52,500 nucleotides of DNA from the NCBI GenBank assembly GCA_012295275.1, contig CM022665.1, positions 32,873,522-32,926,021 of the forward strand. The letters run 5' to 3'. Under the pieces are notes generated by a model that saw only the letters and a list, made by a program, of their open reading frames with translations, was not told where the DNA came from and searched no databases. Made by a program: the position numbers and the translations under genes. Below are positions 22,522 through 34,154 of the stretch, one piece after another. The DNA is from Chrysomallon squamiferum. Lineage: Eukaryota; Mollusca; Gastropoda; Neomphalida; Peltospiridae. Within the stretch, counting starts at the first letter, position 1; each line of letters begins with the position of its first letter.

Positions 22522-23832
22522 ATGGATAACAGTATTTCATCAAATTACGAAATGTCATCAGACAGAGGATTTCGTAAACTAAGACCAAGCTTCACCAAAG
22601 AGGAATCAAAATTTTTGCTGGAATTGATGGCAAAATATAAAAGTGTACTTATAGATAAAAATAAAGGATTTGTCACTGTGGAACAAAGGAGGGAAGCATG
22701 GCAGAATATAGCTGATGAACTGAACAGCATCAATCCAAATGTTCATCGTTCTTGTGATGAGGTGAAAAAACGTTGGCAAAACTTGGTTTATCAAGCCACA
22801 AAGGATTCACAGAAGTTAAAAGGTTTTTATCCAGGTGAATCCCCACGTGTTTCAGAGGTAAGTATGGGCATTTTAACATTAATTGAAGAATGGCCAGATA
22901 ATATTGATGGATTTACAAACAGTAATACTTCTGGCTGCAAGATTGAGTTTGACATCACTGAAAATGATGATGATAACAACACAAACACTTTGATTTCTGA
23001 CAGTCCACACTCACATCAAGAAGACCAAAATACTTCATTTGTGATGAATAATTCAGCAGCAGCATGCACCATGAGAAGGAACTCTGCAGAGAAAAGAGAT
23101 TCTTTTGCATCAGGAAACATTGCTGAAAATACAGTTCAGCCTGCCTTTCCACAAAGAACAACAGCATCAGGACTTCAAGGGATGAAAACTTCACAACACA
23201 GTAGTTTCAATGACACATCTTCTGGTTTATCTGACCCTTTATCTGTGACATCTGCTCCTGTAAGATCAAAATATTTGCATCCTGCTTATCGAGATGCATC
23301 TCTGTCCTCACAGGGATATGATACATCAGGTGGTTCAGCAGTTAAAAGGAGATGTTTAGACTTCTTTTCAGGAAGTAATGAAATTGAAACTGATATCTTT
23401 TGTTCTGAGGCAGATTCTGTTTTGCTTGATAAAGAAAAATTACGTTTTGATGCTGAAAAACTAGAAATGGCCAAAGAGCATCTTTGTTTAGAAAGGCAAA
23501 AGCTGAATATTGAAAGAGAAAAGTTTGCTATGGAAATAGAACTGGAGCGTGACAAGCTTTGTTTTGAAAGAGAAAAGATTGCTGCAGAGAAAGAGAGAGA
23601 CAAACAACATCTGATAATGGAAAAAGAAAAATTTTTGTTTTTGAAAGACCAAGAGAATGAAAGGACTCGTTTGAACAGAGAACAGCTTGAAGCTGAAAAG
23701 CAGATACTTGCAATGGAGAAAGAGAAACTGTCTCTGGAGATACGATTTTGGAAGAGAAAACTGTTGCAGCAGTCAAATGTTAACCATTGTGAAAGTGAAG
23801 AGCAGTCAGCACAAAACAGTGTTGACCACTGA
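22522..23832 (+). CDS. Zeste-like Myb/SANT DNA-binding protein with coiled coil, 436 aa
   Basis: The 436-codon frame has two clear parts. Residues about 20-105 form a Myb/SANT-like (zeste-type, MSANTD-like) DNA-binding domain: RPSFTKEESKFLLELM opens it, tryptophans fall at 60 (REAWQNIADELN) and 85 (EVKKRWQNLV), and an aromatic-rich end follows. Residues about 298-420 are a long charged coiled coil (DKEKLRFDAEKLEMAKEHL and similar heptads), suggesting self-association. The middle is Ser/Thr-rich and probably disordered. This layout is common among animal zeste/MSANTD proteins, many related to transposon-encoded DNA-binding proteins. The role is probably in transcription or chromatin, with no target visible. 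A splice acceptor (TTATTTTCAG) ends at 22444, so the 5' UTR starts in an upstream exon. A perfect donor consensus, AGGTAAGT, sits inside the frame at 22856-22863. The gene is divergent from the 920-aa gene. Confidence 0.85.
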   Translation: MDNSISSNYEMSSDRGFRKLRPSFTKEESKFLLELMAKYKSVLIDKNKGFVTVEQRREAWQNIADELNSINPNVHRSCDEVKKRWQNLVYQATKDSQKLKGFYPGESPRVSEVSMGILTLIEEWPDNIDGFTNSNTSGCKIEFDITENDDDNNTNTLISDSPHSHQEDQNTSFVMNNSAAACTMRRNSAEKRDSFASGNIAENTVQPAFPQRTTASGLQGMKTSQHSSFNDTSSGLSDPLSVTSAPVRSKYLHPAYRDASLSSQGYDTSGGSAVKRRCLDFFSGSNEIETDIFCSEADSVLLDKEKLRFDAEKLEMAKEHLCLERQKLNIEREKFAMEIELERDKLCFEREKIAAEKERDKQHLIMEKEKFLFLKDQENERTRLNREQLEAEKQILAMEKEKLSLEIRFWKRKLLQQSNVNHCESEEQSAQNSVDH

Positions 23833-23905
23833 ATGAAAGAGTTGTAGCACTTTTGTTTCATCTGACTACATAACCCTTTATAATATCAGTGAACTAGTTA
23901 TTGTG

Positions 23906-23911
23906 AATAAA
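23906..23911 (+). terminator. Polyadenylation signal of the zeste-like gene
   Basis: AATAAA lies 74 bp after the stop codon, at the usual position for a short 3' UTR. Confidence 0.6.
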
Positions 23912-24499
23912 CTTTAAAATATCTATTAGGCTTCACATAATCACTGATGGTGTTAAGCAGCATAAGTTTTGTTTTAAATATTTTTGAGGATATTTGAATA
24001 AATTTACTTCTGATAACCAAAGTAATGTGCAGAAGTTTGAGATATATTATTTAAATAGTTTCAGTTGTTATATATTTAATATTTCAAAAGAACATTTATT
24101 TCACAGAAAGTTCAGACATGTTCCAGGTTGATGGTTGATTCCATTAGCTCATTCTATAGAAAAAACGGCATTTGAATAATGTGTTTTAGTGATCTTTCAT
24201 TTTTTAAATGTTTTCGTGTATATATATAGTACCTTTCAGATCAACAAAATACTTCTGGAATTCTTAAAAAGTTACTTTTACTTTTCTTATTTATAATATG
24301 ATTTACTATTTCACAATATGATGCAGATATTTGCTTTTGAAAAACTGCACATTATGCATTAAAGTAGATCTTGTTGATACAGATTTGATTTTGCAAATGA
24401 AACTGGATGGAAATGGTTTAAATTCTGTAACAGTGTTAGACAGTTTACAGATGAGATTAAATGGTGGAAAAATATATAGTTCATGTGTATATCAAATTT

Positions 24500-24574
<75 letters not shown>

Positions 24575-25282
24575 TGTACATTTGAAGTGACTACTATAAA
24601 TATTTAATTATATATAAGCTTTTAATTCGAAATTTTATGATTTTCCAGATTGAATTTTATGTTACATATTTCTGAAATAAAATTCTGGGACCAAGGAAAA
24701 ATGATGGTTGTGAATGGAATTCTAAGTTTGAATTGTTATTATTGTTTATATACAAATAACATATGAAGATTTTGAAATCATTTCATTACAAGAAATTACT
24801 TGAAAGGAGAATAGTGTTCAAACTGGCATTATGTATAAAATATGTATTTTGCTGTGTAAGTATTTCTCCATTCACCATCCTAGATTACTAATTATTATGA
24901 AAACATTAGAAGATGTGTGCTTTCTTGAAAGGAATTTATTGTATTATTAATTGTCTTTGTTTTTTATCATATCCAAAGAATTAGTCAAAAGGAAATGTTA
25001 AATCTAGTCTTGCTTATTTATCCAGACAAAGCATAATACTATTGTCATATGCTTTTGTGATACCTGATGAAGCCTATATGTGTGTATTACAGTTATGATA
25101 ATGTGATATATATAAACTATAGTGAATGTACATGTATGAACATTATTACAAGTGCTTTTTGATAACACTAAAATTGTATTACAGTTTGTCTACAACTGTT
25201 CGTTTTTGCTTTACTGGTTAATAATAATAATAATTATTATTATTATTTGAAATGCAGGTTAGAAACGACAAATGTTAAGATA

Positions 25283-25322
<40 letters not shown>

Positions 25323-26602
25323 GTAATTTCTTCTTTAATAACAAAATTCGGATAATACTACATGATGAAAATGATTATCTGGATAATAAATCAACTATGT
25401 AAAAGTAGGTAAAAATGAAGTTTAATGTAATTATGGTGCAAAAGCAATTTCATTTTTTTTGTTTTTCAATTTGTTTATCCTTGCCATAATATTGTAGATG
25501 TCTTTGGCTTTCTGATATATTCTCTGATTTTACTATTGTTATTATTAAGGTTTACTCATTTTTTAAAATTGGTTTGTTAAACCAGTATCATTGTGAGCAT
25601 CATTTTTCTATTTAATGACAGTTTTAAATTAAAACTGGTGCATTTGATTTTTAATAAATGGATAATATAAATGCATCTTCAGTTTGAATAATAGTTTGTT
25701 TTTTTTTATAAAGGAAGCAATAAGGTACTTTAATTTAACACACACACGCATACTTTTTTCTTTACCAAAAAATACTGATTTGTAGTCTACAGATCATTAA
25801 ACTGTTATACATAATATTAAAAGCTCAAAATGTAAAATAGGTATGCTTTAAATAATTAAATACAAGCTTTGTTTGATTAAAGATTGTTATTATTTTAGTT
25901 CTTTATTATTGAAAACATATTTTATACATATAAAAGAGGACATTTGTTGCTCTACAAATGTCTGTGACTTGTAAATGGTAATACACATTTATCTTTTAGT
26001 ATAATTATTGAAGAAAAGTTCTGAATGAATGGCTGTAATCTGAAATATTTTTTCAGTTACTATGTTAATTTTATATTACAGTTACTAGTCTAGTTTCATG
26101 TTATGGTCACCAAATATTTATGTTAATAGTAACTAGATGATTATTTGGTAATATTAGTTAAGTGGTTTTTGTTTTATAACATTATACAACTGCATTCTAC
26201 CCAGTGTCCTTTTCAACTCCCCTAAAACAAACCAAAATAACAGGAACAAAGAATCAATATATCATTTAAAATGAAAAAAACCATGAGATTTTATTAGTAA
26301 TTTATTTTGTGATCAATACAGATAACAACATTAGAGTTAAGTTTCTAACTATTTGCATAATTGGCAGTTGTAATCATTTTCAGTAATAAATATTTAGACC
26401 CAGAGAAAATGGCAGAAAAGGAACCTAAGTAACTTTGATGGGTATGAACATATACACAATATTACATTTACAAATGATTGTTTTGTTTCCAATCTTTTCT
26501 AATATCAAAGTATAATAATTAAAGAAAAAGAATACATGATGTTTAGGATTAGGACCTAATATTTTCTCTTTTGTCATGGAAATATTAAATGAAAAATTTC
26601 AG
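23912..26602. other. AT-rich intergenic region with TA microsatellites
   Basis: About 2.7 kb with no supported gene. (TA)n tracts lie at about 24514-24571 and 25288-25321. Confidence 0.5.
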
Positions 26603-26855
26603 ATGTATCGTGCAGAGGTCTGGTGATGCCCGGGGCCAATTCCTTGATTGTATGCCCCAAAGACTGAAGTGTAAGGCCTAGTACTGAGAAATATGAGAAA
26701 GCAAGATATTTTGAATACGTAAACATAGATGAAACATAAAATAAACACTTTATTCAGTTTAAATATAAATCAACTAAATTTATTAAGTTCTTTTCTCTGA
26801 TTGGATGCCCGGGGCCACCGCCCCTTCGCCCCCCCCCCACTCGGCACGCTACCGG
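26603..26855. mobile_element. hAT-like MITE, copy A
   Basis: A diverged copy of the element at 27212-27430 in the same orientation. Both share GAGGTCTGGTG near the left end, CCTTGATTGTATGCCCCAAA, the AAATTTATTAAGTTCTTTTC block, GCCCGGGGCCA near the right end and a terminal GCACGCTAC. The outer few bases and the target duplication are eroded, so the borders are approximate. Confidence 0.6.
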
Positions 26856-27211
26856 TATCTTGACTTTTTTACAGCGAACAGCAGCATATATACATAATTG
26901 ATCAATCTATAGAAAAAGGAACCAAGTTATTGCAGATAACATTTTTATTAATTGTTAAAGGAACTTTTAAAAATGATGATTATTAATACAACAGAATTGA
27001 TGAATATTTAAGGTATGTCAGTGTATGCACTTGAATGGCCGATGACCCAATTTTGTTAATTGGAAGCAGGCAAGTGCTAAAAGATGAACAACATTTCGTT
27101 TGTTGACATGTCACCTGTCAAAAGTTCAGTTAATTTGAACTTCCCACAATATTCGCACGTGCACAGGCAATGGTAGCTTTTGTTGACATCGTTTGCAGTG
27201 ACGATTGAGTG

Positions 27212-27430
27212 CAGTGGCGTGCTGAGGTCTGGTGAAGCCCGGGGCCAACTCCTTGATTGTATGCCCCAAAGACAAGTATGAAAATATCCTGAATATGTAA
27301 ACACAGATGAAAATAAAACAAATACTTTATTCGATTTAAATATAAATCAACCAAATTTATTAAGTTCTTTTCTCTGACTGGATCCCCCCTCCCATTTGAA
27401 TGCCCGGGGCCACACCCCTGCACGCTACTG
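27212..27430. mobile_element. hAT-like MITE, copy B, with 8-bp target duplication
   Basis: The left end CAGTGGCGTGC is matched by the right end, whose reverse complement is CAGTAGCGTGC. A perfect 8-bp direct repeat ATTGAGTG flanks the element (27204-27211 and 27431-27438). Eight-base duplications are typical of the hAT superfamily. At 219 bp it has no coding capacity. Confidence 0.8.
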
Positions 27431-27852
27431 ATTGAGTGTTTTGTATAGTAGACTCTACATATTCCGTAAGCGACCTTGCACACCTGATGCGATTTTCTAT
27501 GCGTTGGGGGTGCATGGGTACTTGCGATTTTCATAGCGTTTTTCAGTACGTTTTCACGAATACATACTCGAACTTCCGATTAAAATTAGGTGTAACAGAA
27601 CTGAATATTAACAGATGTGGGCGATTGTGGAACAGTTAATATGTATAGAATAGTGATCATTCGAACTGTAATGAATGTTTTTGTACATGAATAATAAAAC
27701 CTTTTTGCAAAACGACACACAGACAGAGAAATCACCTCACAACTGAATGTGTGTAACGTTACATTTTACATATAGTATGCGATACAGCAAAAATATGCTC
27801 ACAGTCCGGCAGACAAGACCATATTTGTGCTTAATCTTGTTTTGGCGTCTAA

Positions 27853-27885
<33 letters not shown>

Positions 27886-27938
27886 TTTTTTTTTTTTTTT
27901 TTTAAGTGTTGGTAATTGATGTTTAGGGCATTCATAAT

Positions 27939-28992
27939 CTGAAATTACCAAGTGACATCTCACTTTTGGGCAATTTGTGCTAGGATACTAAATCCAAGAT
28001 AGCCGCCACCGAATCTATTTTTCTCATATCTTCGTAACTAGATAGAAACATGAAGGAAAAACCATTTCAGGTGTTTTCAGGCATAAAGAATCTAATGCAG
28101 CTATATTTTTTTTCTAAATATACACAAAGAAATCAAGATCACAACGAGATAAAGGATGAAGAGACGCTGTAATAAGTCAAATTAAAATTATGTTGTCCTT
28201 TTAATACACTATATATGTTACAAGTAATAACTAATAGGTAAACAATAAATAATTAACTATTGAAGTTTAATGTATTTATTTCTGGTTCAATTATTCTAAA
28301 CATGTATGTGTGCAACATGGCCACAATCGAATCCGATCAAATTTAATAGATAAAATATAAAAATTACATTAAAGGTCGTGTTATTTGTTTTCAGGCATAA
28401 AGAATCGAATGCAACTGATTTTCCCCGATACAATGCAAAAATTAAAGATGGCCAGCATATTTTATTCTTTGCAGAAAATGCATGTTTTCAAGAAGCCTTT
28501 ACTATACAGTTATTGCGTTTTAAATGCTTAGCTTCATAAGCCACTCTTGTATTTTCTTGCGCTTTCTCAGTAGTTATGTTTATATTTAATAAAATGAGTT
28601 TTGATATTTCTTTGGTTTTGCATGATGACCTTTAGTTTCTGAATTTAATACACAACATTCCAAGAACTTTGACTTAAATGTGCCTTTATTATTTTTCACT
28701 GTGACACATTTTCAGCAAGTTAGAGTCCAACCTCAGTGAAATGGTCGATGATGGTGGAGAATATTTATAAAAAGGAAGCCCAAGCTAGGCTCTCCAGTGA
28801 CAGAAAAGAGAGAAACGCAAGCCGTAGATGAGCATCAGTTCTTTGGATCTAGTGATTCATCCTGAAGATGACACACCTTGTCGTTCATGTTTCTATCTGA
28901 TCTAGTTACGAAGATACAAAGAAAATAGATTCGCCTGCGGTCTCATAGCACAAATTGCTAAAGGATGAGAAGATATCACTTGGCAATTTCAG
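27939..28992. mobile_element. 1.05-kb element with long inverted terminal repeats
   Basis: The left arm (about 27939-28055) and right arm (about 28875-28992) are diverged reverse complements. Shared blocks are CTGAAATTRCCAAGTGA, GCAATTTGTGCTA, CGAATCTATTTT and ATCTTCGTAACTAGAT. The interior also carries a direct repeat, CAGGCATAAAGAATC, at about 28078 and 28395. There is no open frame of note. It may be a non-autonomous DNA transposon of unknown superfamily. Confidence 0.6.
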
Positions 28993-29785
28993 CATATATA
29001 TAGGCCTATATCCTATTTCCAAAAATCGTGGCGTCAGTCGCGTTTGGTGTGCAAGCGTCAGCGTGCGTGTATGTTTTCAACGATAGTTGTAATATTTGCT
29101 GCGAAAATCGCGAAAAGGGTTCTAAGAAATGAAAAGGTTTCAACAATGTAATTTAAAAAATATAAAACATCAGAGGCCTAAGACGGACATGGCCAAGGTG
29201 TTCCGACTGAACCTACGAACACGTTTCAGGAGCCGAGGTGTTCCGATACTCCTGGGAAGTGGTCGCTGTTTTCTTCTATTTTGCTGTCATGGACCTAAAC
29301 CATCAGACATCTTCAGTGTTTTACAAAGCTCAATCTAGGTTTAAAAGGTGTTTTTATGGCCTCCTGACAAAGAATTTAAAAACTAAAATGACAGCAATCT
29401 ATATAAATCAATATTTCTATCAAATCACTAGATAAATAAATACAAGTTAAGGTGCATTTGTTATTTAATTACGACACAAATGATAAAAGTATACAACAGT
29501 TAGATGTAGACTATATAAATAAAACACGTATGTCAGAAAACTAATTAAAAAAATAAATTGTTTATATTATCTGAATATAAAAATCGATATTATATATTAT
29601 CAGTTACAAATATCTTAGAATTCCGTGACAGTGGGTTTAGTTGCGCAGATATTAATGGGAACCAGTAGAAAACAATGAATAAAAAATGTGCGATCGGGCG
29701 ACCGCAAAAGGTACACTCTGATACGTTCTATGTTAAGACATCATTATTTCAGATGTTTCATGTAGACTGGAAAAAAAGTGTCGGA

Positions 29786-30230
29786 GTATATGTTACAGGA
29801 AATATGTATTATCACAAAGAAAATATGTGTAATCACTGAACTGAAAGTATTACGGCCACAGCTGGTGATTGTCCAAGAAAAACATAGACATCCACAGAGC
29901 CAAGAATCCACAGAAAGGGCAAACTTTGACATTAAGGACATACTTGCGTGTTGCTTATGACATAACAATTTAATTGAATGAAGTTTATTCAGTTACAGAA
30001 TTCCCGTTTTCACATTGATATTAAGTATTCCCCATTTGTGGCACGGTTGGGTTCTGGTGTTTGCACCGCTTGTCATCAACTAGCTTCCCTCATGAAATTC
30101 TCCATCGACAGCACTCAGATCATGATTTACTTGCAGCCATTGTATTGACAGTTCCCTGAGTGAACCAGACGTTACACATATTTTTTGAAATTTTCAGGAA
30201 TTAATTATACATATTTCCTGTAACATATAC
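29786..30230. mobile_element. 445-bp element bounded by a perfect 23-bp inverted repeat
   Basis: Positions 29786-29808 are the exact reverse complement of 30208-30230, reading GTATATGTTACAGGAAATAT and three further bases. Weaker inverted similarity continues inward (AAATATGTGTAA on both sides). The two open frames at 29744-29968 are on opposite strands and look fortuitous. It is probably a MITE; no target duplication is clear. Confidence 0.55.
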
Positions 30231-30784
30231 ACCCATAGAAAGGCAACACTTTTGATATAAAATAAGAATTTAGAAAGTGTACTGGACACCAAAATATTTT
30301 GAGTTATATACATATATCATTATATTAGTATGATAATATGACGTTAATATTTTGTTTCTCGATGCTTTACAGAAATCAAAAATATATAATATTGGTATTA
30401 ATTACTAAATAATATAATCATTGAAAAAAAAAAAAAAAAAAAAAAAAAAAAGGAAACGGAGGGGAAAAACCCAAATACATCAAAAAATAACAAACTGAAC
30501 AAAGAAACCGAAATCCCGAAAAATTTAAACAAAATAAAATATAAATCTGTTAATGATATTTAGATGTAGAATATACAAATATATAGTTTTAATTAACTGC
30601 AGACATACATTTACAAATATGAAAAAATTATCATTTCTTTGAAATATTAAAAAAATAAAAAAATATATTTTCAGTAAAATTTAAATAAAACATCAGTTAA
30701 AACATTTGTTGCAAAAATACAAGAGAATAAAAAGGATTTCAACACAGTAAATAAACATGTTAAAGTTCAGTTGTCAAAGATAAG

Positions 30785-31098
30785 TCAAGTGTAATGAAAG
30801 TATGCTGTGACAACACCAGCATACTCTGGCACTACACGAACCCAGTGGGCACTGAACCCTTCAGGAAATATAAAGAATGTTGATAAACCCACATTCACCT
30901 CTAACCATTTCACATTCATCCATTTTTCTTCAGGAAGGTGATCTATAAATAATAAAACATTGATAGTGATGATAATAGTTTTAGTAACAATAATAACAAA
31001 ATATAACAAATTGTTTTAAGAACATGAATTATCTGTAACATAACTTTATTATTTTTCATATTAAAAAACCATTATTTAGTTAATAATAATAATAATTA

Positions 31099-31138
<40 letters not shown>

Positions 31139-33957
31139 TTTTTTGCTTTTCATTGTATTGCAAAGTCGCAAATAATATACACAGAAGAAAAAGAAAGAAA
31201 GAAATCTATTAGCTTAACAAAATGACACAAAGTAAATATTAATTTCTTTATTTTGTAAATAATTATTTCGTCTTTTTCTTCCTTTCTGATTTTCTTTTTT
31301 GGAAGTCACTTTTTTTTTTTTTTTTTTTTTTTTAACTTTAAAAATCTCTTTTATTCTCAAACCTGCTGATCCTGTGAAGTCCACCTGAATATAAAAAGAC
31401 ATCATATCTGAAGAACAACTTCTACAGCTGTGTGCAGTAAGAAATACAATTTTCTTATCAAATCCTGTCATAAGATAGGGATCTGAAGGTACATTAGACG
31501 AAACTTGGTCGTGTCGCCAGACTGCACCCCATCCCTGTGGTTTTCCAAAACCCCAGAGGTCATCTGTCTTGCCAAACCATAAACCAGACTGAGCCTGCCC
31601 TGTCACAACATTGTTGTCCATGATAGGAGAGACCTTCACGAAAAAAGATTAATAAATGATTTAATTAATAAATAATAATAATAATAAGAAGAAGAAGAAG
31701 AAGAAGAATGAAGGAATCATTAGGTGTCAAAAAAAACAACCCAAAACCCCCTAAAACCACCCCCCCCCCAAAAAAAACCAAACATTATAAACACACACAC
31801 ACACACAACCCCCCCACCCCACACACACACACGCTTTTATAAATATTTTATATTGAAAGTGGAGTATAGGAGTATGAATTATTCGGATTTGCCTAATGGT
31901 AAGACTGACCATAAATACCAATGTGAGATAAATACATCCAACTGAAAGTGTTTCTTCAACACCAGAAACTGATTCCATGTACTTTTGTAATTTTCAAAAT
32001 ATGTTTTAATTTTCATTTACCGTTTCTTTTTCCGATTCCTAAAATGGAAATGATGCATTAGCCTCATGATAAAGCCTCACAGAAAGCTGCTGAAATGCGA
32101 TGGGCTATTCTTTTTCAGTTAACAGTAAGATATCGTTTTTCGTGCACCCTCCTCATCAGAACATTCTGACGATAATGACAAAATTTTTGACAGAGATTAT
32201 GTCAGAATTATTTTCACCAATGTCAGAACTTTAAGCAGGAAAGCAATACAGGGCCTTCGTTTAACTAGTCGTGGGTTACCGATAAAAACAAAAATAGGAA
32301 ACATCTGAGTAGACGCACTGAGAACGAGCGATATTACGACCAATCACGACCCCCAAACACATACAATCGTTTAAACAAATACAATTATCAGAAATAGAAC
32401 TAAGTTGTACTTGATTTCCAGCTAAAACGAGCATTCCTCGGAAAGAAGTGTAATCAGGGATCATTCTTAAATGCTGACAAATAGGTTTCAATCCCCATGT
32501 GCTGTCCATCCATCCCAGTGGTGACAACTCGTAAAACATCCCATGCATATCCATCAGGTAGCGCTCTGTTTCAACTTCGCGAATTCGAGGCCATTCCGTC
32601 TGCCATAGATGATCATAAGCGTGGCTGGCTTTTGGCAGTCGATATGTTTGCCATATCTTGTCTTTTCAAGAACCAATAAATAGAAAATATATTTAATAAA
32701 CAGATAAATTTTAAAAAATCTATCAAATGGATCATATTAACACGAAAGATATTTATATAATAAAAATAATATCTATTTATCAGTTTTATTAACTAAAAAG
32801 CAGATTCAGAAAGCCACCGCTGCTTCGTTAATTGAAACGCAAATGGAATTTCATGCATAATATTGATTTTCACGTGTATTGCTATATAATTCTTAATGTC
32901 ATTAAAACATTTCTGCTGCTGCTTTTAACAAAGATATGAAAGGCATGAAATATAAGCCTAATAACTGGACAGACTAATAAAATAGTTTGATTTTTAATTA
33001 ACTTATACCGGTACCAATTGTTGAAAAATCACCTGAATGACCCAAACTGTTGCCAACAAAGACTTTAAGAATGACTGATCTGTAGTCCCATCCCAGAGCG
33101 TATATAATTTTGCCAAAATTACGTCTTCCGGTGACTTCAACAAATGCTGTCCTTTCCAAAATGGTCCAATTGTGACCCGGGCCTTCCCATTCAGCTAAAC
33201 GACCGCCATGTTGAGATCTTGGAAAAGGTAAAAGAGAAATACGTCTATTATCTGCCGATTCAGATTTTGATATAAGCTAATCAAGCCACACCGTTAGATC
33301 GCAGACCTGTTATTGACAGGTAATACTTATCAGTCACATTAACAAACTTAAAGGTTACTACAAAAAGGCACTTGTCATTAAAAAACCCAAACAGCAACAA
33401 AAAAAATTATTCTAAAAAAAGTCTGCAGAGAGGGCCTACCCTTTAAAATCCGCTTCTTCGAAAGTGTTGCTTGTCACCACTAATCTACCATTCATGGTAT
33501 GTGCTGCTTTAAAATGTGGTTGTTCCCCTGCGCTGACATTTATGTGCAGCTCTTTTACGAGATCAAAAAGCATGATGCAAGACATACTGTAAACATTGCA
33601 TTCCCAGAGAGGTCCATCCATTCCAAGCATATATACCTGGAAGCAGTGAACCAGTATATATAACTGGAATAATTATTGAATTTTTATTTTCTAATTTTAA
33701 TTACAAAAACTAAGACAATATTCTTCATTGAGTTTTAATTTCTGTATTTATGAAACCACCCTTTATATTCCTCATCAGTAAACCTTAAATCAGGGACGGT
33801 AATTCTTGGCCCGCGAGGGGTTTTAGTCCGGCCCGTCAACTGAACACTTGGACACCAATTATCCGGCCAGACGGCAATCCTGATCGTTGTTTTATCTTTA
33901 AACCTCCAGACCAAGGCAGCCTTGCTTCCTAGCATCCTTATTTGGTGCTCAAGATTG

Positions 33958-34045
<88 letters not shown>

Positions 34046-34119
34046 AATAGCCTACTAATAATAGCACTAACTACAGCAATAATAATAGTAACGACGATGA
34101 CAACAACTATAGTAATAAT

Positions 34120-34154
<35 letters not shown>

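Noticed and set aside
23286-23861. 191-codon minus-strand frame antisense to the coiled-coil region of the zeste-like gene
   Set aside because: Ser/Phe-rich shadow produced by the complementary strand of the Glu/Lys-rich heptads.
27130-27534. 134-codon minus-strand frame
   Set aside because: It lies almost entirely within the hAT-like MITE and its flanks.
29129-29435. Overlapping frames with a membrane-like stretch (EVVAVFFYFAVMDL)
   Set aside because: Two frames are equally open, there is no good splice acceptor-donor pair, and the region lies among repeats. A coding role cannot be supported.
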